Source: Gaeumannomyces sp. JS-464
Taxonomy: Eukaryota; Ascomycota; Sordariomycetes; Magnaporthales; Magnaporthaceae
Direction of reading: 5' to 3'
Assembly: GCA_002197995.1 (NCBI GenBank)
Contig: NGZR01000003.1
Span: forward strand, 3,534,001 to 3,598,000
Length of the DNA stretch: 64,000 nt
Below the pieces are notes generated by a model that had not been told where the DNA came from, ran no database searches, and was given only the letters and a program-made list of their open reading frames with translations. The position numbers and the translations under genes are program-made. Positions 11,571 through 22,712 of this stretch are shown one piece after another (the stretch's first letter is position 1; each line of letters begins with the position of its first letter).

Positions 11571-13521
11571 ATGGAGCGCTTCTCCAAGTTTCGAAGAAGC
11601 AAGAAGGACTCGACCGGGGCCACCGGCGTTACCGTCGACGAAAAGACCGCTGCCACCCCTGCCGCTTCGCGCACCCCTTCTCCCGCCGACCCCGACACCG
11701 CGGCCGTAGCGCCCGCCGCCGCGCACCAGATCCTTTTGGCCGCGGCGGCCCCTGAACGCCGGCGGGACAGGCACTCACCGTTCCGTGGCCTTCACCTCCG
11801 GACCTCGACAAAGCGCGCGCGCTCGTCGCCCCCTGCAGCCCTCCCCCAGTCGCCGACCAGCGCTTCTGCGCACCCCGGTCTCTTCATCAACACCGATATC
11901 GGCGGGATCGATCCAATACCAAAATCACAATGCTTCGCCCCTCTTGACAGTTCAGCACGCTGCCTCAGCCACAGTGCCTAAGCGGCAAGACTTCCCGCGC
12001 CAGCAACGCTCACAGTCCCAGTCGCGAGCCAGGAAGCGTCAGCCGGGCTCCGGTGCTGGAGGCCCGCAAATCCCGTCCTTCCTCACCCTCTCGCTGCAGG
12101 AAATAGAGAACAAATTCCAGGATCTGACATGGCTAGAACGCGAGCGCATGCTCCAATCAGCCCAGAACCCAGCGCCAACATTTCAGTTTGCTCGTGTGCC
12201 GTCGCAATCGCATGTCAAACGCCTAGATCGCTACATCAACGTCCAGCCGTGGCAGAACAACCGTGTCCGGCTACAGGTGCCTCCGGGGAAGCCGGACTAC
12301 ATTAACGCCTCGCCCATATGTCTGTCCACGACCATGGGCGGTATGTCGGATCATAGCGGGGGCCGCGTGGAAGACCAACCGAGTCGATACATCGCTATGC
12401 AGGGGCCCAAGAAGAACTCGATCGAGCACGTTTGGCGTATGGTTTTCGAGCAGCTGCGCAGTCCCGCTGTCATCGTCATGTTGACCGAAACACACGAGGG
12501 CCCGGCCGAGAAGTGCTACCCCTACTTTCCCCGCTCTCCCGACTCACCTCCGATCGAGATTGGTGCCTCAGACGAGTTCGCAGATGGCTTCCGCGCCTCT
12601 GTGCGCTGCGAGGCCATTGAGCCTACTTGCGCAGGCGACGCCATCGAGTTACGCAAGCTCGTGATCCGAGTTCACCGCCGGGCAGGTGCACCAGCAGCGC
12701 CCACACCCGCTACCCCACTACAGAAGCAGCGGCAGCACCTATCAAATGGCGAGGGCGGTAGCCGCAAACGAGACGTGGAGTCAGAAGCGACTAGCCCAAT
12801 AGAGACGACTCAAGAGGACGACGATGATTTGATGATAATGTCTCCTTTGAAGCCCGACGCACCGGCCGGGCGCAGCATCTTTCCCGGCTTGAAGAAGCGG
12901 AGGGATAGGTCACAAAACCGCCAAGGCAGCAGCAGGAGTAGCAGCAGAACCTCGGGCAGGACAGGCGGCGATCGCACACCAGCGGAGTCGACAGATAAGG
13001 AGGAGAACGGCATCGAGGAGGACGAAAGTGAGACGGCCGAGGTGGAAGAGCGTGTGGTGCATCACTTCCTATACAAGAAGTGGCCCGACTTTGGAGTTCC
13101 GGCGTTGGAGGACCTAGACTCCTTCTTTACGCTGATGCGGCTGTCGCGCGAGAAGAACGCGGACCCAGAGAACCCGCGGATCGTGCATTGCAGCGCGGGT
13201 GTTGGGCGCTCGGGCACCTTCATTGCGCTTGAGCATTTGATGCGAGAGCTCGACTCGGGTGTATTGGAGGACTGGGACGAACAGAACGAGGAACGGGCGT
13301 ACGCCGGCGACGGAGGCATCGACGACAGCGATCTCATCTTCCACACGGTGAACCAGCTCCGCGAGCAGCGTCGGAACATGGTCCAGGCCGAGGGCCAGTT
13401 CCTGTTCATCTACCAGGTTTTGCGCAAGCTTTGGCAGGACAAGTATGATGTCCCCGAGGAGGAGCAGGAGCCAGCGGCCAAACGGCACGAGGTTGATCCT
13501 TTTGTCAGCAGTGAGAGATAG
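11571..13521 (+). CDS. Protein tyrosine phosphatase (classical PTP family)
   Basis: Dephosphorylates phosphotyrosine; fungal members of this class usually act on stress and cell-cycle MAP kinases. The catalytic domain lies from about 12060 to 13440. It has a pTyr-loop segment (RLDRYINVQPWQNNRVRL), the invariant QGP, a WPD loop (KKWPDFGVP, Trp codon 13081) and the signature HCSAGVGRSGTF with the nucleophile Cys codon at 13189-13191. The C-terminal Q loop is in VNQLREQRRNMVQ. A low-complexity insert of roughly 115-125 residues splits the domain before the WPD loop. The proposed start, MERFSKFRRSKKDS, is in a different frame from the catalytic part. The two frames overlap between 11785 and 11981, and reading through needs a one-base shift in that interval (or an intron I cannot recognise). 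With that shift the product is about 649 residues. The catalytic assignment is firm; the N-terminus is not. Confidence 0.85.
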
Positions 13522-13626
13522 TTTTCTCTTTTCTTGTCCTGCTTTCTGTGTGTTTGGTTTGGTTTCCTCTCTATTCACGGTGCAGTGTTTGGCTGATTTA
13601 GGCAATAATAGCATGGCGTCGGTGGA

Positions 13627-13694
13627 TTTTCTTTCTTTCGTTCTTTTCTTTCTTTCTTTTCTTTCTTTCTTTTCTTTCTTTCTTTTCTTTCTTT
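13627..13694. repeat. CTTT/CTTTT microsatellite
   Basis: Nearly pure pyrimidine tract of tandem CTTT and CTTTT units, about 110 bases after the phosphatase stop codon and probably within its 3' UTR. Confidence 0.9.
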
Positions 13695-14365
13695 ACCCTT
13701 CTTCTTCCTCGATGGACCACATGGATCTCGCATAGAACAGTATCTATTTTCCTCGGCATGGCGTTGGTGTTGGGAAAACGAAAAAGACAAGCAGATTCGT
13801 CTACCTCCTTTGATTTAATTCCTCGTGTAACACTGTTTTTTCATGTCACCGATCCCCTGCTGTCTGTTTTCGTCTATCATGAGCTTGCGGCGAGTTCTTT
13901 TAATCCATTTACCGTCCTTCTATGTGAAAGTTGCTATTCACTCTCGAGCATAGACGAGCTGCCAACAGCTGTGAATCATCCGTATAAACTGCACAATCAG
14001 GCGGGGCGGCTGCGGTTATGTACAATCACAAAGACGGCTAGCGTCGAGATGGCATTCATCGCATGCAAGTTTGGCATGGCAGCCGTGGCAGGCCGAGCAA
14101 GCGTGGCGAGCCGACAGTCGTCGAGCTCGTCAAACCGTAAGCGACGGCCGAGGGTTTCATGGGTGGTCGCTGACAGTGACGGGGTCCCCTTTTTCCTTAT
14201 TCTCGGGCTCTCTCTTCGGACCGTCGCATCTAGACCGGACCGCTTTTTGAGGCCCCCTCCCCGTCATGCCAGAAGGGGGATACTTTCACATGTGCAATCT
14301 CCCCAAAAGGAGAAAGACCCGTCATGACGCGCGCGCGACGCCCGAGTTGACGTCGTGCAGAGTCC

Positions 14366-14383
14366 GGGGGGGGGGGGGGGGGG
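14366..14383. repeat. Homopolymer G18
   Basis: Eighteen consecutive G in non-coding DNA. The true length may differ, because such runs are error-prone in sequencing. Confidence 0.85.
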
Positions 14384-16159
14384 ACCAACAGCGTGAGGGG
14401 ATGATATGCAGCCCGGCCGTTGCAGAGGGCTGGCTGGAGGCGGCCGGGCAGGGGTATTTGGTAGGGACGGTTTGCGCCACGGCTTGAACTGTTCCACGGC
14501 TGGTTGGTTTGGTTGGTTGGCGCGTTGGCTTGGAAGGGAGCGCCGTCATGGCTGCACGGCCAATCATCAGGAAATCGGACCGTGCTGCAACGCGGCTAAA
14601 ATTGCAAAGGAGCCCCGGCTAGCAGGTCCCTATGCTCGCTCCAGCGTCCCAATGCGGATCGATGACCCCGATTTGGAACATTCGTCCTTGTTTTTTTTTC
14701 TTTCACCTTCTGCCGATGGAGAAAAGCAACTCCAGGTGTTGGGTGGGTACTGCAGGCCTCGTGGGAATGACAACATCTACGCGATGTGGGCGTGCGTGCT
14801 GTGATTGCACCTGGTCTCGCCGGCAGCAGCCCTTTTTGGCTGCTCCCCAAATCCTCTCCTCACCGGTCCCACGTCCGACAGGGGTGTTCGAGACACGGCC
14901 AAAGGGTTTTCAAACCAGCGTGCCGGCTGATTACCCGACGAGGAAAGGCCATCATCATTGCCCGACATGCCGGTCAATGCTGGGGCACACGCGAGGGCAG
15001 GCCATGTGGGATGGAGAATGGTTCGTCCGTGGCAATGGATGCCATGTTTTGCACATCCGTGCCATCATCACACGCAACCCTGACACACTTTAGCCGCCCG
15101 CGGCATCGAGAAGCGGTGGTCGAATTTGGATGCGCATCATCGGTGTCACATGCGTGTGCGACACCGGGGAGGCATGGCACATGCCACCAGAATTATAGAT
15201 GCCTGGGGAGATGGTGGTATTTTGGCTTTTGGATGTTATGTTGGCTCGCTTGTCGGTCCCACTTCCGAACCGTCGTCGGTGGTTCGAGGGGGACGGGCGA
15301 ACTTCTTTCCTCTACAGAGAAGGTTCCCGTCCATGATTACCTGAGATATGTTTAGACGGATGCTTCGGTGGCCGGGCTTTATGGCCAACCACTCTTTTGG
15401 GATTTCCAATGTCCCGAGTTCATGCTTTCCCCCTCTTCCTTCCCACAACCTGGAATATTCATGTTGCATTCATGTCACCTGCTGCATCGGTAGGCATGCA
15501 AGTCGGTGGAAAGTGGACGTGCTGGCGGAACCAGAGGGGAGATATTGTCACGAGACTTTCGTGTCCGCTTCAGAGGACCGCGATGAGACCCGCCAATCAA
15601 ATGGTTGGCTTTGATCTTTTTCTTCGCTGCCCGTCATTTTCATGCTGCACATGATGGGCACGTTTGCCCCGGTTTTGTGGGGGACTGTTTCTGCATCCAG
15701 CAGCCAGCAAAAATGCTTCCAGAACACGGCCCCCTGCTGGCCGGCTGGCCGCCCCAAAGAAGCATGCTTGCCGTTGCAGAAGAGGAAGAAAAAAAAAAAG
15801 CCGTTCTTTTTTACGGTCCTCTTCTGACTCTCCACCTCTCTCTCGCCCCCCACAAAGTTACTCCACCTATCGAAATGCGCCGAGTTCAACGCTCGGCGGC
15901 GCAAGGCATGTGAGGCGAGACAGGCCTTTGCTAAACGAGTCTCGGTTCCAACGGTTGCGCCGCCTTCTGCCTGAGGCTTGGTAAAGGTTAGAACAGACTG
16001 AGAAATAACGTGGAGGTCTCGCCGTCGCTGTTCACGCTGTGCATCCGAACCGAGCCATGCTGTCCTTTGGTGCGCCGCCCGGCAGGCTGGGAGATTAGCC
16101 TTGCCCCGAAAATTGCGGCGAGTCAAAACGCCGGCCGTCTAATTAGGCACCTACCTCGT

Positions 16160-16160
<1 letters not shown>

Positions 16161-16199
<39 letters not shown>
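16161..16199. repeat. Homopolymer T39
   Basis: Thirty-nine consecutive T in non-coding DNA. It could be the poly(A) tail of an old retrocopy on the minus strand, but no recognisable element body or target-site duplication flanks it. Confidence 0.85.
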
Positions 16200-16206
<7 letters not shown>

Positions 16207-19200
16207 CCGGGTGCCTTTCGAGGTACCTTACCCGATACGATGTCAGGGACATGGTCGTGTCTAGCAGCCATGAGCATGCAGATCACGGCTGACGTGCTTA
16301 CCTACTTCCAGAGCAGCATTTCGGTCGAAGGTGGTGGCCCCCCGTTGCGGTGCTTCCCGGTGAAGCCGAGGATGGCGAGCACCCGTCCGCGCTGATCCCA
16401 CACGCGGGAGAGTGGCACCTGATGGCTGATGCTGACGGGCATGGCACCAGTGAGCTTGGTGATCACGGGGTTTTGATTGGGCTACCACCAGAGGCTGTCC
16501 CATGGGTGTTGGGCCAGCGATCATGGAGAGGACATGCCCGGGGCTTGGCAGATTATTGAATACCTACGGAAATCAATATGTGCCCAGAAATAAAGACTTG
16601 GCTGCAAGAAACGGTTGCAGAATGCAACCATGACTGAATATGGGGCTGGCGCATGCCCGGCCAAGTCGTCTGGAGGTGTTCCGACGGGCAAGGGCTGCGC
16701 GTGGACGGGACGAGTACCGCGACAGGGCCACCTCAACAACGTGCCTTCCCGGTCCTTGATCCCGGCGGCTCACGTCCTCGCGTCCTAGCGCAGCGCCTGT
16801 CGACCGTTCCATGTAACGGGTGCTCAATGCTGCGTTGCCGTTACCTTTTCCGGGAAAAAGAAGGATGCGCGTCCACCACAGTTGATCCGCCGGCGTGGTT
16901 CTCCCAGCACCGCACCTCATCACCTCTAGGGTTAGGCTTCGCGTCTTTGGTCATGCCCAGGCGGCAAAATCAAACAGGGAGAGAGAGCGCCAAAAGAAGG
17001 AGGTGCGGGGTGGGAGTCGGAAAAAAGAGCAGACGTGGAGTCTGGCACTTCTTGAGCGATTCTGCAACTCTACGGGGGTTGATCTTTTTGCGATCACATA
17101 ACAGGCGCGCATATGCGACTACAGCCATCAACTACCACATGAGGCTTTTTCCCTCTCGATCCTCGCGTGCGTGCCTGGCCTGGCAGCACGAGGAACCGGC
17201 GGGCCTAGGCTGGAGAGGCGGTCCCACTTGGCGCACAGCAAATCCCAGCTGCCCAAACCCCCTGTATCAGCCACCTGGTCCCCATTTTCTTCTGGAATCG
17301 TTCAGGAGCCTTCCGTTTTCCTCCTGGCGCGCCCGAACCCCCCAGGGAAGAGCGCGCTACCTACTCCGGTAATCCGCCCGCCGCCCATCGAATTCATTGC
17401 TTTAATTTCGGGCACTGGTGGTAAGTGAGACGCCGGGTGCAGGAAGAAACGAGTGGAAGGGCGAGAAAAGAAGAGGGTCTTTCGACTTTGTGTGTGCTTT
17501 TGGCTTTGGCGCCTGGGAGGAACCTTGACTCTTAATTCCGGCGGGCTGTTTGCTGAGGTCGCTTCCTTCTTCTTTCTCGTGCAACGGATAATAGCACCCT
17601 AATGGAAATCCCACCCCGGACGGTACGCCCCCGTCAAACGAAGCGGACCAAACGTCTCTCGACCAGGCAACGGGGCGGCGAGGAAGGCGAAAGCTACGAG
17701 TGAGGCCAGCAGGCATGATTCAGCGTCCGCGTTTCTGAGTTTGCGCACCCTGGAGCAAAAGGACCCGCCGTCGCGCGAGCCCAACGCCGCAGAGCTGTAG
17801 CGCATTTTTCGGCCCAATCGCAACCACACCTCATCATTTGATCCCGCCGGGCCCCGTCCTGCTCTCCATCAGAGGGCACGGCTCTGCGACTACCTGCCCC
17901 GACCTGATGTAAATACGCCGGCCTGGAACGCAATCTCACTCACCCTCGTGCTCCCTGGACCGACCACCTCGACGACAAGAAGGGCTGCATATGACAGTCA
18001 GCCTGCGATCTGGACTGCCTCGGACTCTCCCATCCCTGCATACCGCTGCCTCCCTCGACGGCGCCGCGAAGCACTCACTCACGCCTGCTGGCTCATCGGA
18101 ACGCCTCCTCGTCCATTCCTTCGGAGACAGACCTGCATCTGTCTGCGTGCCTACCACCTATATACACATCGCCAGAGCCCACCCAACGCACCTCACGGCC
18201 CTCGCCCACTCATCTGCCTCGCACGTCGCATTATTTCACTCATATTAAGCCCGCTGCTGTTGCGGTGTGAGAGTGGGCACCTGCATCCTGCACAACCCAC
18301 CTGCCTCAGTAGCGAGCTCGTCGCCCTGGACCTCCTTCCGCCCTCTTCTGCATCTCCCCGCCCCCCTCTGCCCGTGATGGCCTCGACCGGAGCGGTTGAG
18401 GCTCGCTAGGATAGGCCACGCGAGCAAGCGAGAGACCCGACGCCCTCCCAGGAAAAAACCGGAGAAAATCACCAGAACCCTGGGAATCCACCCGACGACA
18501 TTAGTTTCTTTCCAGGCCAACCCCTCGATACGACTCTCTCGTCCCCGCTCCTCGTCCTGCTCGTCTGCCTTGGGTTGCGCTCCTTTAACCTTTTTTAACC
18601 TTTGCTGCTTGTGTTTCACGGGTCGGTGCAGCAGCTGTGGCCGGCGGTATCGGCGACCACTGAATTGTGTAACTTTGGGTGCTTTGCTGCCCACCTCTCG
18701 CTCAGTATCGGCTCTGCCTCTGCCTTGTTGCTGCTGCTGCAAGCGGCTGATCCAAACAGCAACCCGGACCGACCCAGGGACACCCCGGGCAGCGAGGAAA
18801 GGAGACGGGAAATCAAATCAAGCACCGCCGACGATAGAACCCGACACTTCCCCTCCACGACTGCGGGCCAACAGCAACCAAGCAAAAGCGAGCAAAAGCA
18901 AGCAGAAAAAAAAAACAACCAAAAAACCCACTGGCCGGCTTACTCTGCATTTGCAAAGTTGAGCTGTAAAGTGGGCGCTGCAGGTCCCGCGGTACCCGGT
19001 CACTTACAAGAGCCCTCGGCGGGCAGTGACTAAAGGAATCCACTCCCCCATCGACGAGTCTGGCCAGCGCCTGCCCTATCCCTCCGCTCTGCTTCAGGAG
19101 CGCGGGAAAAGGGTTCATCCCGCCTTGTTCGCGAGACGGAGCCACGGCCAACCCTGATCGGACCATTCTTTTCTTTTTCTTCGTTTCTTTCCCGTTGGAT

Positions 19201-19571
19201 TTCTAATACCTGTCCTCCCATTACATTATTTGCATGTGCTCCGGCTTCCTGGCCCTGTCTGCCTCGACTGTCTCTCTCGCCAGCCGCCTGCCCGAGCCGC
19301 CCAAGCAAACAAGCGGCGTATTTGGCCTTGGCTTTCGTCTTTATTACTTATAACGCCCTCCATACCGAGCCCGCCCGTGCCTCATCCCACGCCCGCGCTC
19401 ATATCCGTCGCTGCTGACCCAAACAACGCACAATCCGTGTGCCGGCCCCCAGTCAGCCGAGCCAAAGCCTCCCGCGCGCCTCGCCAGTCTTTTCTGCTCA
19501 CCACACCCTTCACCAGCTACGCCACAGCGGCTTCAGCCGACTCACTACTTTTATAATTTGAAATATCAGCC

Positions 19572-21785
19572 ATGACGTCGATAGTGAGTGTTCTTTCAGC
19601 TCTCTTCCTCTTCTTTCTTTTTTCCCCTTTGCTTTTTCTTTCTTTTCTTCTCCTTGGTGGCCTTGCTGCACGTGCTCCATGCCTCCCTCCCTTCGCTAGT
19701 AAGCTCGAGTTGGCTGGCCGAGCTCCAAGTCCCCTGCAATGCACCGTTGTGTCCCACTCTGCTTTTCTTTTCGTTGTCCGGCTCCTGCGTCGTCTTTGTG
19801 GTCGCTCGGTCGCCTTCGCATGCCTTGGGGATTATCAGCACCAAGTCGCCTCGAGACCCCCACGTTCGACTGGCTATAAATGCACCACTTGGCACGACAC
19901 ATCTGCTTGACCGGGCACCACTGCGACTGGCACGTGGATGCGCGTGGCACCGCAGGCGTGCAGTGCAATTGCTTAGCCCAAAGGAAGGTGCGAGGTGGTC
20001 TAGCCTGCTTCCTTGAACCACATCACGCGTCACCTGCCCTTTCCGCCCTCCCTTCTCACCGCTCTCCCAGAAGGGCACGTTCCATTCCGATTCTGTCCTG
20101 GTGAAAAGTGCCCGGCTTGCTCACCTGGGCCTGTACTCGGCACTTGCTCTGAACCTCCCTCTCCCTTGCCGTAACCCCCCCCCCCCCCCCCCCCCCCCCC
20201 CACCTCCCACCAATGCTGCATTCTATTTTGGATCTGTCTTGTGCTCTTCTTGCAGCGCCGACTGGCCTGCTCTCTTGTCACCAAATGCCTTGCTTCGACG
20301 GCCAGATAGCAAGAGGAATATGCTGATCTCGGGTATACAGCTGTGCTTGGCGCACTATTGTGACGTTCATGGGCCAACTCCTCTTATGGTCACCGAAGGA
20401 CTCCCCGTGGCCTGCTCTACATGTTACGAGGATGATGCGGTGGATTTCCCGACCGCCGGAGATCGTCTACAGTCCGGAGCCCAGTGGTCGCAACAGATCT
20501 CGGCGCCGGCGGCCACTGCCATCACCGATGCCTTGCAACAGATCAACCTGACCGCGGCTCACCGAAGTTCCTCTACGCCGGCATCAGAGCGCGATGCGCA
20601 AAGTCATCGGGCGAGCCTGGTGCGGAGCGTCTCGCACACGGCCCACCCCCAGCGTCTGCCGTAGAGAGCCCGCCAGTGAGCCCGCACCCGGCGCCAAATC
20701 GGGATTCGGGATTTCGACGCACCTACGACACACGCCGAGCGAACCCTTGCGATAACTGCGCCATGACTTTGCCTCGCCGCCAGGAGGGCGCGTCCGAGGA
20801 TGCGAGAATCGGGCCCGGTGGCCCGACTTTGCGCACGCGCGCACCCTACGCGCGGGTCTACGACTCGGGCGCCACGTCCCCGAGGAGCTCTCAAACCACT
20901 TCCTCCTCCTCGTCAGACACGGAAGAGACGGGAGGTCGTGACCCGCAACGACAAACGCGAACATATGGCCATCGCCGGACCGGGACTCTGACCTCGACCA
21001 CATCGCGCTCCAGCGCTAGCAGCTCGACTGCGAGGAGGAGCCATACGCACTTTGTCAACTATACCTCAACCCACGAACCCGGCGAGGCGTCATTCAAGAT
21101 GGTGCGAAACTCTTGCCTGCGGACCTTGTCCTTTGAGATGCTCCCGCGCAACCCTGCTACGTCCGGGCCGATGGGTTTTCAGGGGATGGCGCCCAGCACC
21201 GGCGTTCCGGCCGCACCCCCTTCCTTCGTCACGACTCACAGCACGGGCGCAGCCGCATCAGGAGGACCCATGTTCTTCGGCGACCCGGCCGCGGGCTATA
21301 CGACAGCCTACATCTTCCGCATCCCAGACGTGCACGCGCGCGGCCACAAGCGCGTCTACGCCCTCCTAGCCCTCTCTACGCACCGCGAGCGCCAGGCTAT
21401 GAAGCCCTTCGGCTTCATCGCCGCCGCCTTCCGCGACCTCGCCGCTTGGATCCAAGGAATGGCCGAGGCCGAAGCCGAACGCGCCGCCGATGGAAGCGGG
21501 AGCTCGAGCCCTGTTGTCGTCAACCCAAACTACGGAGCCATGCCGCCTCCCAACATCCCCACCTTTGACCGCGCGGCGACCGCGGTGGCCCCGGGTACCA
21601 GCAGCTTCTTTGCCGCGGCCGGTAACGGCATCTCGCGGCGCATGGGCTCGGGTTTCGCGGGAAGCGTTAGCGCTCCCAAGGCCCGCGGTCTCCCCGAGGT
21701 TGTTGGCCAGCCTGACTTCTTCCTCGAGCTGCACACACGCTTTGTTCGCCTACTTCTGGAGCTGGGCGTCGTGCTCAACTCGTGA
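19572..21785 (+). CDS. LST7: Folliculin homologue Lst7
   Basis: Short fungal folliculin. In yeast Lst7, together with Lst4, is a GTPase-activating complex for Rag GTPases that relays amino-acid status to TORC1 at the vacuole; the protein was first found through amino-acid permease sorting. The start is a 12-base exon (19572-19583, MTSI) followed by a 757-base intron with a GTGAGT donor and TATACAG acceptor. Exon 2 begins at 20341 with LCLAHYCDVHGPTPLMVTEG, which aligns with the folliculin start (MNAIVALCHFCELHGP in human). Later blocks are CDNCAMTLPRR, FVNYTSTHEPGEASFKMVR, a longin-like core YTTAYIFRIPDVHARGHKR and the end ELHTRFVRLLLELGVVLNS. One C appears to be missing in the run 20646-20650, where the frame switches before ASAVESPPVSP. 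The product is about 485 residues. As in yeast, the C-terminal DENN half of animal folliculin is absent. Confidence 0.85.
20175..20201. repeat. Homopolymer C27 inside the first LST7 intron
   Basis: Twenty-seven consecutive C, about 140 bases before the acceptor of the first LST7 intron. Exact length is uncertain. Confidence 0.85.
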
Positions 21786-22712
21786 AGCAGTCAACAATGG
21801 TTTCTAGGTGTGTAGCAAGATGAGTAGCAGAGAAGCCACGTCACTCATGCGAAGCAACAGTCTCGACAACGCCACGGTGCTTGTATACATCGAACTGTAC
21901 AACAAGATTAACGACGACTACGACGATTATCAACTGTATCAACAAGCATGGACCATGGAGAGCTATTCAGTCGACTTTTAACATATCTTTTATTTTACTT
22001 TCCATTTTTCTTTTTTCCCACTCCCGACGGCTCATTCTAGGGCATCGGACGGAGGAAACACAAGGGTTTAGCCATCGCGATTTCTTTCGGTGTGTTGTTT
22101 CTTGTGTTCTATTTCCTGCGTCGTATCCGGAAGAAGAGCAATCGACATGTCGGAGACACACAATGAGGGCAATCTTTCTGGTAATGACTGATTTGTTAAT
22201 GGGTAATGATGGATGGCAATGGAAGCGGACCGCGGGGACGAGGCGCGCTGGTCGCGTTTTATGGAGTTCAGGGCTGTCAGATCGTTTGCTGAAGAGCTGG
22301 GACAATCCGTCGTTTGCTCAGATTGAGCATGTTGGTTGAGCGAGGCGTTTTGCGTGGTGAGGGAGTTTTCCTCTTTTCTTATTTGCATGCTTTTCCTCTC
22401 TTTTGCTTTTTTTTCCTTCTTTTTTTTCTCATTGCTTTATTTCCCTTGATTTTCCGCGCGACAGCCATTTGACTTTGCCATTTCCCTTGTGGTCGGGGCT
22501 ACTGGACTTGTAGAGGGAATCGGGTAGATGAGCAAGACAAGGTAGATAGAAGAGCCGTACTATGGCAGGATATACCCAGGGACACTACAGCGATGGAAAT
22601 AATCAACTACGGTCACAATTGCTTCCCTTATCGTCAGCCCTCCAAATGCTATGCTGAATCTGTCATCTCCCGGAGTATGCCCTTGGTGGCATGAGGAAGC
22701 CAGACTTACACC
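21786..22712. other. Convergent 3' intergenic region, LST7 / serine hydrolase
   Basis: Between the stop codons of LST7 (+) and the beta-lactamase-like gene (-). T-rich tracts around 21980-22020 and 22380-22450 fit 3' UTR sequence. No gene is seen. Confidence 0.5.

Larger units (their letters stand above)
13522..19571. other. Long gene-poor interval upstream of LST7
   Basis: About 6 kb separate the phosphatase stop from the LST7 start on the same strand. I see no frame with a domain, coding composition or consistent introns. It contains a CT-rich microsatellite (13627-13694), an 18-G run (14366-14383) and a 39-T run (16161-16199). From about 17850 to 19560 there is a C/T-rich stretch that looks like a long 5' leader. 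A non-coding RNA or a long regulatory region is possible but nothing in the sequence proves it. No terminal repeats or transposase-like frames were found. Confidence 0.45.
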
